Source: Alphaproteobacteria bacterium (GTDB lineage: Bacteria > Pseudomonadota > Alphaproteobacteria > RF32 > CAG-239). From it: 64,000 nucleotides of DNA. The DNA lies in the NCBI GenBank assembly GCA_900769705.1, contig CAAGHP010000020.1:136003-200002 (forward strand), read 5' to 3'. The notes under the pieces are model-generated. The model was given only the letters and a program-made list of their open reading frames with translations. It had not been told where the DNA came from and searched no databases. Shown one piece after another: positions 1 through 7,060 of the stretch (its first letter is position 1; each line of letters starts with the position of its first letter). A program made the translations under genes and the position numbers.

Positions 1-42
1 GTAAGAAAATTAAAAAAAATTTGATTTTATGTAAAAAAGTTC

Positions 43-71
43 TTGACCTTAACGAAAAATACAAGTATATA
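43..71 (+). promoter_or_regulatory. sigma70-type promoter of tRNA-Glu
   Basis: A -35 hexamer TTGACC (43-48) and a -10 hexamer TATATA (66-71) are separated by 17 bases. The predicted start is near 78, a few bases before the tRNA 5' end at 90. Confidence 0.7.
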
Positions 72-89
72 TACGCTTGTTCTTAATGT

Positions 90-164
90 GGTCCCATCGT
101 CTAATGGTTAGGACATCACCCTTTCACGGTGGCAATATGGGTTCGAGTCCCGTTGGGATCACCA
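90..164 (+). tRNA. tRNA-Glu (anticodon TTC)
   Basis: A 75-base cloverleaf can be drawn. The acceptor stem GGTCCCA pairs with TGGGATC (one G.T), followed by the encoded ACCA. The anticodon stem TCACC/GGTGG encloses the loop CTTTCAC, giving anticodon TTC. The T arm has the standard loop TTCGAGT. It charges glutamate and reads GAA/GAG. It has its own promoter just upstream and a hairpin terminator just downstream, so it is a single-gene transcript. Confidence 0.95.
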
Positions 165-172
165 ATACAAAC

Positions 173-203
173 AGCAGGCAGTAAAAAGCCTGCTTTTTCT
201 TTT
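173..203 (+). terminator. Rho-independent terminator of tRNA-Glu
   Basis: The stem AGCAGGC (173-179) pairs with GCCTGCT (188-194), and the 3' arm runs into a T-rich tract. Confidence 0.8.
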
Positions 204-522
204 ATTTTCAAGTACTTATGCGATTTCGGATGTTGTATTTTCAAAAACTGCGATTTTGGAAAATTTTACGAACTCGTTTATGCAAAAGTCTTTATTTTTC
301 AATGTCTTGAGCGAGCTGGAATCTCGTTAGGTCTTTGGGATACTTTTTTATCATCAATCAGATTAGAAACCAGCCTAAAGGAAAAGTTTTTGACATTGAC
401 GACAAGTTATTCTTTATATTCTATCGCGTTATAGTTCGGAAAACGCGAGGTAAGCATCATCAATACACAAAAGCTCTATTATAAAGGCAGTTTTTTTATA
501 TATTATTAGATAATAAAATAAT

Positions 523-549
523 AAAAATCCCTTGTAAAAACAAGGGATT
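523..549 (-). terminator. minus-strand terminator hairpin
   Basis: AATCCCTT (526-533) pairs with AAGGGATT (542-549) around an 8-base loop. On the minus strand the stem is followed by a run of T. Nothing intact is left upstream of it on that strand except the tRNA-like fragment at 556-585. Confidence 0.55.
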
Positions 550-555
550 AAGAAA

Positions 556-585
556 TGGTGCGCGATACTATGCGCGTATCGGACT
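556..585 (-). other. possible decayed tRNA 3' end
   Basis: Read on the minus strand, this ends in CGCGCACCA six bases before a terminator, the same arrangement as the intact tRNA-Thr at 2043-2117. It also contains AGTCCGAT, the T-arm sequence of that tRNA. No pairing acceptor 5' strand or anticodon arm can be drawn upstream, so it is not a working tRNA. The resemblance is short and could be chance. Confidence 0.25.
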
Positions 586-840
586 AAAGAGTATGGGGAT
601 TTTAAGCGATTAGCAAATAAAATTGAACTTCTTATGGAAAGTCTTTCAATGCTACGGTCTTATCTTTAACATTCTTGCGGATAAAGGCTTTAAGGCAGAG
701 AATATCAATGTTTCGCCGAAACAATATTATAAAATATCTTATTTCCATTGTGGTTCTTGTGAAGTTATTTCTTTACTTTTTCCTCAATTTCATTTAGTCT
801 GAACTCAAAATTAAGCGGCTGATTTAATAAGGAGTATGCA

Positions 841-1470
841 ATGCGGAAATTGTTTTTAATTCTAAGTGTTTGCTTGACTTTGGTGGGATGCGCGTTTCCG
901 CAAACGCCGAATGAGAGCGATCTGTTGCGTGCCAGCCGTCAGTTTCGTCCCGCATTGTTTAACAGCGGCGCCCGCGGAGTGGTCATTACCTCTTTATCGG
1001 ACAATGTGTCCGATGATGGGTTCTTTGGCGCCAATTATAACGATATTGTCGCTTTCAAAAATATAAAAACAAATGAAGTTTTTTATATGAGTACCATCTT
1101 GGACGGCAACAAATATGATACGGCGATGCTGCCGATAGGGGTATACGAGGTAACCAACCTTTATTTGCAATATATCTATACAACGACCGAACAGTATGGC
1201 AATACCCAAGTCGTCCGCACGGTGGTAGAAACAGATGAACATTATGAGGGCAACAGCAAAATCAGATTTACGGTGCGCCCGCAGGAAGTGACCTATATCG
1301 GACATTTTGCATTGACAAAAACGGATAATGAGGTTTCAGCAGACGGACATATTAAGGCGAATTCTTTCAGCATAACGGACAAATCTGATGAAATTTCAGA
1401 TAAGCAGAAAATGGATTGGCAAAAAGAATTCGGCCAAAATTTTGTTGTCAGATTGGCAAAAGTTCAATAG
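841..1470 (+). CDS. putative lipoprotein, unknown function
   Basis: A 209-residue protein with a lipoprotein signal peptide: positively charged start, hydrophobic stretch 4-13 and lipobox LVGC with Cys17. It should therefore be lipid-anchored in the envelope. A good AAGGAG site lies 8 bases before the ATG. The mature part is mostly beta-like and contains a segment around residues 90-120 (MLPIGVYEVTNLYLQYIY) resembling surface-lipoprotein domains that handle small ligands or glycans, but I do not recognise a family. The next lipoprotein gene begins 10 bases after its stop, so the two probably form an operon. No enzyme motif is visible. Confidence 0.75.
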   Translation: MRKLFLILSVCLTLVGCAFPQTPNESDLLRASRQFRPALFNSGARGVVITSLSDNVSDDGFFGANYNDIVAFKNIKTNEVFYMSTILDGNKYDTAMLPIGVYEVTNLYLQYIYTTTEQYGNTQVVRTVVETDEHYEGNSKIRFTVRPQEVTYIGHFALTKTDNEVSADGHIKANSFSITDKSDEISDKQKMDWQKEFGQNFVVRLAKVQ

Positions 1471-1480
1471 GAGAGCGCAG

Positions 1481-1849
1481 ATGAAAAAAGTCTTATTAGT
1501 AATTGCGATGATTGTTCTGACATCTTGCAGCACCACTATCGGAAATGAAAAATTGGCAGACAGCCGCATCAGTATAGAAAACCAAATGGTCGGCGTTTCT
1601 TCTAAAACAGACGCAAGAGAAAAATTCGGAACGCCGAATCTTGTGTTTCAGAAAAACAATTTGGAATATTATGAATATCGAAAAATATATGGTGCCGGAA
1701 GATACCATTGGTTGATACCGCTCATTGGCTGGGTTATGTCATGGTTCCAAGATAATTATACTTTTGAGGAAACAAATCTGTTTATAGGATTTGATAAATC
1801 TGGCAAAGTCGTTGATTATGATATTATCCAATCCGGCGGCACAATGTAA
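1481..1849 (+). CDS. small lipoprotein with SmpA/BamE-like fold features
   Basis: The start at 1481 is chosen over an upstream in-frame ATG (1388) because it follows a GGAG site and begins a lipoprotein signal peptide (lipobox LTSC, Cys16). The mature part, about 106 residues, reads 'VSSKTDAREKFGTPN...EYYEYRK', which resembles the turn-helix-'G.P'-strand pattern of SmpA/OmlA/BamE-type domains. Those domains often assist outer-membrane assembly. A hydrophobic aromatic patch (WLIPLIGWVMSWF) interrupts the domain near residues 77-89. The family assignment is an inference from pattern only. It is probably co-transcribed with the lipoprotein at 841. Confidence 0.7.
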   Translation: MKKVLLVIAMIVLTSCSTTIGNEKLADSRISIENQMVGVSSKTDAREKFGTPNLVFQKNNLEYYEYRKIYGAGRYHWLIPLIGWVMSWFQDNYTFEETNLFIGFDKSGKVVDYDIIQSGGTM

Positions 1850-1932
1850 AAGCCCAACAGAACGGTAAATAGAAATTTCAACATTGGAGCTTTAATTTAT
1901 CAGACTGCTTGATTTTATTGGCTTTTGCTTAA

Positions 1933-1999
1933 AAAGTCCGATAGAAAATGAAAAAATGGTATTTTAGGGAACGGAATTATCGGACTTTACGAGAGTCCG
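1933..1999. repeat. inverted repeat with two alternative pairings
   Basis: AAAGTCCGATA (1933-1943) is the exact reverse complement of TATCGGACTTT (1978-1988). The inner CGGACT (1981-1986) can instead pair with AGTCCG at 1994-1999. It lies between the lipoprotein gene and the tRNA-Thr terminator and has no T run on the plus strand. Confidence 0.5.
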
Positions 2000-2006
2000 T
2001 TATACT

Positions 2007-2036
2007 AACAAAAAAAGCACCTCAAAAGGTGCTTAT
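2007..2036 (-). terminator. Rho-independent terminator of tRNA-Thr
   Basis: AAGCACCT (2015-2022) pairs with AGGTGCTT (2027-2034). On the minus strand the stem is followed by seven T residues. Confidence 0.8.
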
Positions 2037-2042
2037 CATAAA

Positions 2043-2117
2043 TGGTGCCATTAGCAAGAATCGGACTTGCGACCCCGTCATTACCAATGACGTGCTCTAC
2101 CACTGAGCTATAATGGC
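2043..2117 (-). tRNA. tRNA-Thr (anticodon GGT)
   Basis: On the minus strand a complete 75-base cloverleaf is present. The acceptor stem GCCATTA/TAATGGC is perfect and is followed by ACCA. The D arm is GCTC/GAGC, and the anticodon stem CGTCA/TGACG encloses TTGGTAA (anticodon GGT). The T stem is GCAAG/CTTGC. The T loop reads TCCGATT, so position 55 is C where nearly all tRNAs have U (pseudouridine). The first 36 bases are repeated exactly 159 bases upstream (2277-2312). Confidence 0.93.
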
Positions 2118-2276
2118 GTGACTATACTAAAACATAATACTTAACAGATGACGGGGTCTGCTCCCCCGCTTGTCGGTCTAGGCTCGCCGCGGTCGTTTAC
2201 ACTTTCCTTGCTTGCCAAGCCCTTCCAAGGCGTTACAGACAAAAATAACAAAAAATTGTTATTTTTGCTTAGCCGC
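2118..2276 (-). other. GC-rich spacer between tRNA-Thr and its 5'-half copy
   Basis: This 159-base stretch holds a block (about 2148-2245) clearly richer in G and C than its surroundings. ATGACGGGGTC at 2148-2158 is an exact inverted copy of the tRNA-Thr segment at 2071-2081. It also contains an AT-rich palindrome, AAAAATAAC/GTTATTTTT, near 2241-2266. No open reading frame is visible. It may be a remnant of an inserted element or a structured RNA. Confidence 0.4.
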
Positions 2277-2312
2277 TACCAATGACGTGCTCTACCACTG
2301 AGCTATAATGGC
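2277..2312 (-). pseudogene. duplicated 5' half of tRNA-Thr
   Basis: These 36 bases match bases 1-36 of the tRNA-Thr (2082-2117) exactly and in the same orientation. The match stops one base after the anticodon. No T arm or acceptor 3' strand follows, so this copy cannot fold as a tRNA. The direct repeats bound a 195-base unit, as expected if something recombined at the anticodon loop and rebuilt the 5' half. Confidence 0.85.
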
Positions 2313-2491
2313 AACGGTAAAAACTCATTAACTGTAATATCTCAGCAACAAATTTCATATAACAACATACAGATATGATTTTAAAAATCAATGTATTTTT
2401 TTATAAAAGTGCAAAATTTATGCAAAATTTTTACCATTTACCGAATATAGTAACCGATGATTATTGTAAAAATAAAGAGTTAGAGGGAAAA

Positions 2492-4600
2492 ATGAGCGCT
2501 AAAAATCCTGAAAAAAAAATAAAAAAAACCGATAAAACCGAAAATTTCGCTTTGTCTGAGCAGCCGGAAAGCTGGTTTGCTAATGGATTGCATCGTTTTA
2601 TGATTGTTTTTAGCGTGATGTGGTTTGGTATTGTGGCTGTTTATATTACGGAGTTTTTCGGCTGGGATAATCTTTTTTCTATGGTGCCGAATGAATTTAG
2701 CGGTTTTATGGCCGGTATGACACTGCCTTTGGCTATTGTTTGGGTGGTAATGGCGTATATTGACCGCGGCAGCAGTTTTAGAAACGAGACACAGATGCTG
2801 CGTGATTCGCTGAATCGGGTAATTTTTCCGGATTCTAACGGCAGCGATGCTACTAAAATGATTGCTGATGCCATAAAAGCACAGGTTTCCGACTTAAAAG
2901 AAACTACCCGCGATGTTTGCGCTCAGGCCGATGTGATTAAACGCGATTTAAGCGATCGTATTGCCGAGATGAAATCGCTTGCCGGAGAATTGGATACCTA
3001 CTCTTCGCAAACAATGCAGGAACTGAATTCGGAAATTAAAAAATTGGTTGAAAATTTTACGTTTGTGGCCGAAAAAGCCGCTTCCACGACTGCTGATTTT
3101 AGGGTTAATACCATGCAGATACGCGAAGACAGCGAACAGCTTTCCAATATTATGAAACCTATGGTTAATGAAATGGTTACAGCTGCCGAAAATATTAAAG
3201 AGGTTGTTAATGTAAACAATGAAAATATAGAAAAAGCCCAAGCTCAGCTCAATAATTATTCTGAATCCAGCCAGTTGGCGATTGGACGGATTATAGAATC
3301 ATGGGCTGAAAAAGGCGAGAATCTGGAAAAAACATTTTTGCGGACGGCCGAAAATTGCGAAGAGCTGTTTCATCGTTTGGATTCTGGAATATCGCATATT
3401 GAAACCAGCATAAATGAACAAAAAAACGTAGTTGAACAGCAGTCGGCTATTTTGGATAAAAACTCAGGCTATTTGGATAAAAAACTCGGCGAATACGGCA
3501 AGCTGATAAGTTTGGAAGTAGAAGCCATGATTGAGCGTTCAAATACTTTGGAACAAAATATTCAAACTCAGATGAAAAATATGCGCGAAGCCTCTACTCA
3601 AACTGAAGAAATTTTTGGCCGTTTAGGCTCTGATATAGCTAATAAACGCCAGCTGCTTGAAACTGAAGGCAGCCGAATGATTAACAATATTCATTTGACT
3701 ATAGGTACACTGGGCGATGAAGTGTCGCGTTTGCAGGATTTTTATAAAAATACGCAGGATAAAAACAGTGAGCTTGGCAAAGTTTTTTCTTCTATTGCTC
3801 AAACTTTAAAAGAAATGGAGGACGGCTTGCTTGCCAGTGTTAATAATTTCAGTACCAAAGCCGGCGGCGTGGTTGATAAATTTAATGAAGTTAATAGTCT
3901 TGTTTCCGGAAATATCGGTAAATTATCGGAAACCGCCGACAGTATTGCCAGCCAAAGCAAAACTAACGCCGGATTGCTGATAGAACAAGATGAATATGTC
4001 AACAAAGCTCTTGGCAGTTTAAAGCAAATCAGCACGCAGATTTCTGCTTTGAATAAAGATATGTCGGCATCTGCCGGTAATATCGGCAAAACATTATCTG
4101 TATATGAAAATAAAATGTCGGCGTTCAGCAAAGTTTTAGGCGAGCATTTAACTGATTTGAACGAAAATTATGATAAAACTCAAAAGCAATATGATGAATT
4201 TAATCAAAAATTTAAGGTGGCGAGTATTGATACGTTTATGAAAAATTCCGCCGATATTATTAGTGAATTAGAGACCATTTCCATTGATATCAACAGTATC
4301 TTTAATAAAACCGGCGATGATGAAGTTTTATGGAAAAAGTATTATGAAGGTGACCACAGTGTGTTTGTGCGCTATCTTTCTAAGAATATGACCAAAAAAG
4401 AAGTGATAGCTGTGCGTGAAGATTACGAAAAAAAACCGGATTTTCGTGTTGTGGTTGACAAGTATCTGGATGATTTTAACAGCCTGATAGAAGCAGCCCG
4501 CAGCAATAACCGCGCCAGTACATTGCTTGCTTTGATTTCCGGTTCGGATATCGGTAAAGTTTATTATATTTTGTCCCGCGCTTTAGGAAAGGTAAACTAG
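2492..4600 (+). CDS. membrane-anchored coiled-coil protein
   Basis: A 702-residue protein. The ATG at 2492 is preferred to one at 2375 because the extra residues are unlike the rest and GAGGG precedes 2492. After a Lys-rich start there are two membrane segments (about residues 35-55 and 74-92). Then roughly 550 residues of heptad-like, Glu/Lys/Asn-rich sequence without Pro predict a long coiled coil. The C-terminal 90 residues look globular. The layout (two N-terminal helices, long coiled coil) resembles alphaproteobacterial polarity proteins such as TipN, or methyl-accepting-like scaffold proteins, but no specific motif proves either. The stop is 3 bases before dusB, so it heads the dusB-trkA operon. 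Confidence 0.8.
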   Translation: MSAKNPEKKIKKTDKTENFALSEQPESWFANGLHRFMIVFSVMWFGIVAVYITEFFGWDNLFSMVPNEFSGFMAGMTLPLAIVWVVMAYIDRGSSFRNETQMLRDSLNRVIFPDSNGSDATKMIADAIKAQVSDLKETTRDVCAQADVIKRDLSDRIAEMKSLAGELDTYSSQTMQELNSEIKKLVENFTFVAEKAASTTADFRVNTMQIREDSEQLSNIMKPMVNEMVTAAENIKEVVNVNNENIEKAQAQLNNYSESSQLAIGRIIESWAEKGENLEKTFLRTAENCEELFHRLDSGISHIETSINEQKNVVEQQSAILDKNSGYLDKKLGEYGKLISLEVEAMIERSNTLEQNIQTQMKNMREASTQTEEIFGRLGSDIANKRQLLETEGSRMINNIHLTIGTLGDEVSRLQDFYKNTQDKNSELGKVFSSIAQTLKEMEDGLLASVNNFSTKAGGVVDKFNEVNSLVSGNIGKLSETADSIASQSKTNAGLLIEQDEYVNKALGSLKQISTQISALNKDMSASAGNIGKTLSVYENKMSAFSKVLGEHLTDLNENYDKTQKQYDEFNQKFKVASIDTFMKNSADIISELETISIDINSIFNKTGDDEVLWKKYYEGDHSVFVRYLSKNMTKKEVIAVREDYEKKPDFRVVVDKYLDDFNSLIEAARSNNRASTLLALISGSDIGKVYYILSRALGKVN

Positions 4601-4603
4601 CCT

Positions 4604-5563
4604 ATGACTTTCGGCGGATTCAACAGTCCGGTGTTTTTAGCGCCAATGGCCGGAGTTACGGACAGACCGTTCCGGCAGATTTTGACATCCTGCGGCCAAG
4701 GCAATATGTATGCAGAAATGGCGGCAATAAATGCTTTACAGCGCAAGAATCCTAAAAGCTGGCAAATTGCCGATGTGCGCTCCGAAAATTATCCGGTAGT
4801 GGTTCAGCTGGTGGGTAATGACGCTGGTTTGTTTGCCGAAGCGGCAAAATTAGTAGCTGATTTGGGCGCGCGTTCTTTGGATATTAACATGGGCTGTCCT
4901 GTTAAAAAAATTGTCAATAATGAGTCCGGTTCGGCATTGATGAAAGATATGCCTCGCGCCGCTGAAATTATTGAAGCCGTGGTAAAAGCTACTTCACTCA
5001 CCGTTAGTGTAAAATTCCGCAAAGGCTGGGATAATGAGCATATAAACGCTGTTGAGTTTGCCAAGATGTGCGAAGAAAGCGGTGCTTCATATATTACTGT
5101 GCATGGGCGCACGCGGGCGCAGGGCTATAGCGGCGAAGCGGATTGGAATATCATTAAAGCCGTAAAAGAAAGCGTCAGAATACCGGTTATCGGCAACGGA
5201 GACATCGATTCGCCGCAAAAAGCTAAACAGCGAATGGCTGAAAGCGGAGTTGATGGAGTTATGATTGGCCGAGCCGTGCTGGGCAATCCGTGGTTGTTAA
5301 ATCAAACGCATAAATATTTGCTGCATGGCATACTGCCTGCTGAGCCGTCAGTGCGACAAATCAAAGAAATTTTGCTGAAGCATTTGCGTATGCTTGTGGA
5401 TTATTACGGCGAAAAAGCCGGAATTGCCGTATCGCGCAAGCATGTAGGCTGGTATGTGCGCAGTTTGTACGAGGCCAAAAAGTTTCGCGAGCAATATACA
5501 AAGCTTACAGATTTTGGAACAGCTGAAAAGCTGATAAATGATTATTTTGCGGGGTTGGAATAA
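4604..5563 (+). CDS. dusB: tRNA-dihydrouridine synthase (DusB/NifR3 type)
   Basis: A 319-residue TIM-barrel flavoprotein that reduces uridines in the D loop of tRNA using NADPH and FMN. The N-terminal LAPMAGVTDRPFR, the MYAEMAA segment, and DINMGCPVKKI with the catalytic Cys (about residue 99) are all present. So are HGRTRAQGYSG (FMN phosphate/substrate region) and VIGNGDI...VMIGRAVLGNPW. Length and motifs fit the DusB branch. It starts 4 bases after the upstream stop, and its stop overlaps the trkA start by one base. In many alphaproteobacteria this gene (nifR3) is followed by ntrBC and ntrYX; here it is not. Confidence 0.93.
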   Translation: MTFGGFNSPVFLAPMAGVTDRPFRQILTSCGQGNMYAEMAAINALQRKNPKSWQIADVRSENYPVVVQLVGNDAGLFAEAAKLVADLGARSLDINMGCPVKKIVNNESGSALMKDMPRAAEIIEAVVKATSLTVSVKFRKGWDNEHINAVEFAKMCEESGASYITVHGRTRAQGYSGEADWNIIKAVKESVRIPVIGNGDIDSPQKAKQRMAESGVDGVMIGRAVLGNPWLLNQTHKYLLHGILPAEPSVRQIKEILLKHLRMLVDYYGEKAGIAVSRKHVGWYVRSLYEAKKFREQYTKLTDFGTAEKLINDYFAGLE

Positions 5564-6930
5564 TGAAAATTGTTATCGGCGGCGCTTCAAGCGTCGGTAA
5601 AAGTTTAGTCGGATATTTAAGTTTGGGCAACAATGATATTGTTGTTGTGGATGAAGATGCCGCAAAACTGGATGATATTGCTAAAGAATATGATATCCAG
5701 CCGGTTACCGGGTCTATATCTAATCCGGATGTTCAAGAAGCCGTTGGTATGAAAAAAGCCGATATGCTGATTGCTGTGACTGAAAATGACGAGGTTAATC
5801 TGGTGTCTTGTCAGGTGGCATATACTTTGTTCGGCGTGCCGCGTAAAATTGCCCGTGTGGATTCGCAATATTTTTTGAATCCGCTTTGGAATAAGCTTTA
5901 TAATGAAAAAAGCCTGCCGGTAGATTTAGTAATCACTCCGGATATTGAAATAGCCAAGTTCTTGCTCGGATTGTTTAAATTACCGGGAAGTATGGCTGTT
6001 TATCCGTTTTTGAATGATGAATTAAATCTTTTTTGTTTCCGCCAAAAAGATACGGATATTCCGTTTATGAAATTTTCGCTGAATCATATCAACAGCAAAT
6101 TATCCGAACTTTCGGCAGCTGTGGTAATGATTTTGCGTGGAAATCACCGTATTTTAGCCGGAGCTGAGGACATATATCTGCAGCGTAACGATATTATTTA
6201 TATTGCCTGTCCACCGGAACGCAACATTGATGTGATGCGGCTGTTCGGGGTAGATCATAATCCTTATGAAAAAACGGTAATTTTTGGAGCAAACGCCATT
6301 TCTTATTATTTGGCCTCTCAGCTGGAAAGCGATGAAAACGTTATAAGCTGCAGTATTGTTGAAAATGACACGGCTAAAGCGCATCGTTTGGCCGAAAAAT
6401 TGAATAAAGCATCGGTTATTGCCGGAGAAATGATGAGCGACCGTATTTTAGAAGACGCAGGGTTTGCAGCGGCAGATGTCAGCGTGGCGGTTACCGAAAA
6501 AGATAAAGATAACCTTTTAATTTCGCTGTTGGCTTCCAAAAATAAAGATACTCAAGCTGTGTCGCTGGTAAATTCCCGCGAATATAATTTGCTGGCCACA
6601 AATATCCGCAACAATACGATTATAGACCGTTCGGTTATTACGGTTTCCGGAATTTTGCAATATCTGCGCCGCGCCCGTATCAATGAAGCGTATGCACTTG
6701 GGCGTGAAATGGGAGAAATTTGGGAGATTCGCTTGGGAGAAGACAGCAGTAATGCCGGACAAACCATTTTGGAACTGAAATTGCCGGAAAACAGTGCTGT
6801 TTTAGCAGTGGCAAGCGATGATAAATTTATCTTTCATCCGGCGGAATATAAATTAAAGGAAAATGACAAATTGATTGTCTATGTGTCTCCTGCCGATATT
6901 CGGGCGATTGAACGTATATTTTATCGATAA
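5563..6930 (+). CDS. trkA: Trk potassium uptake regulatory protein TrkA
   Basis: A 455-residue cytoplasmic, NAD(H)-binding gating subunit for a TrkH/TrkG potassium channel. It has two RCK repeats, each a Rossmann domain plus a TrkA-C domain. The first begins MKIVIGGASSVGKSL (glycine loop slightly altered from GAGxVG), followed by VVVDEDAAKLDDI and the VTGSISNPDVQEAVG segment. The second begins near residue 230 (VIFGANAISYYLA). The second TrkA-C domain ends the protein. Translation is probably coupled to dusB through the TAATG overlap. No trkH gene is in the window. Confidence 0.92.
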   Translation: MKIVIGGASSVGKSLVGYLSLGNNDIVVVDEDAAKLDDIAKEYDIQPVTGSISNPDVQEAVGMKKADMLIAVTENDEVNLVSCQVAYTLFGVPRKIARVDSQYFLNPLWNKLYNEKSLPVDLVITPDIEIAKFLLGLFKLPGSMAVYPFLNDELNLFCFRQKDTDIPFMKFSLNHINSKLSELSAAVVMILRGNHRILAGAEDIYLQRNDIIYIACPPERNIDVMRLFGVDHNPYEKTVIFGANAISYYLASQLESDENVISCSIVENDTAKAHRLAEKLNKASVIAGEMMSDRILEDAGFAAADVSVAVTEKDKDNLLISLLASKNKDTQAVSLVNSREYNLLATNIRNNTIIDRSVITVSGILQYLRRARINEAYALGREMGEIWEIRLGEDSSNAGQTILELKLPENSAVLAVASDDKFIFHPAEYKLKENDKLIVYVSPADIRAIERIFYR

Positions 6931-6956
6931 ATGCTTAGAAATAAAGCTAAAAACTC

Positions 6957-6984
6957 TTGAAATTTAAAAAAAATGCGCTATTGT
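6957..6984 (+). promoter_or_regulatory. promoter of typA
   Basis: TTGAAA (6957-6962) and TATTGT (6979-6984) with 16-base spacing lie in the gap between trkA and typA. The 5' leader is about 70 bases. Confidence 0.5.
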
Positions 6985-7060
6985 TAGGCAACTTTAAGCA
7001 CGTGGTATGTATTTTCCGCGCAGCTTTTTTGTGGAGATTTTATAAAAGGAAAATTTAATA

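Larger units (their letters stand above)
204..840. other. gene-poor stretch, no supported gene
   Basis: The 101-codon open frame over 129-434 starts inside the tRNA and has no ribosome binding site or protein-like composition. A second frame around 331-480 stays open for about 50 codons but has a stop just upstream and no start. I see no intact gene. The stretch holds a minus-strand terminator hairpin at 526-549 and a tRNA-3'-end-like fragment at 556-585. It may contain decayed genes. Confidence 0.5.

Noticed and set aside
129..434. 101-codon open frame beginning in tRNA-Glu
   Set aside because: It starts within the tRNA gene, crosses its terminator, has no ribosome binding site and is not protein-like in composition.
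2043..2312. Group I intron splitting tRNA-Thr at the anticodon loop
   Set aside because: The downstream copy is a complete tRNA by itself, the spacer is only 159 bases and no catalytic core elements of a group I intron can be seen.
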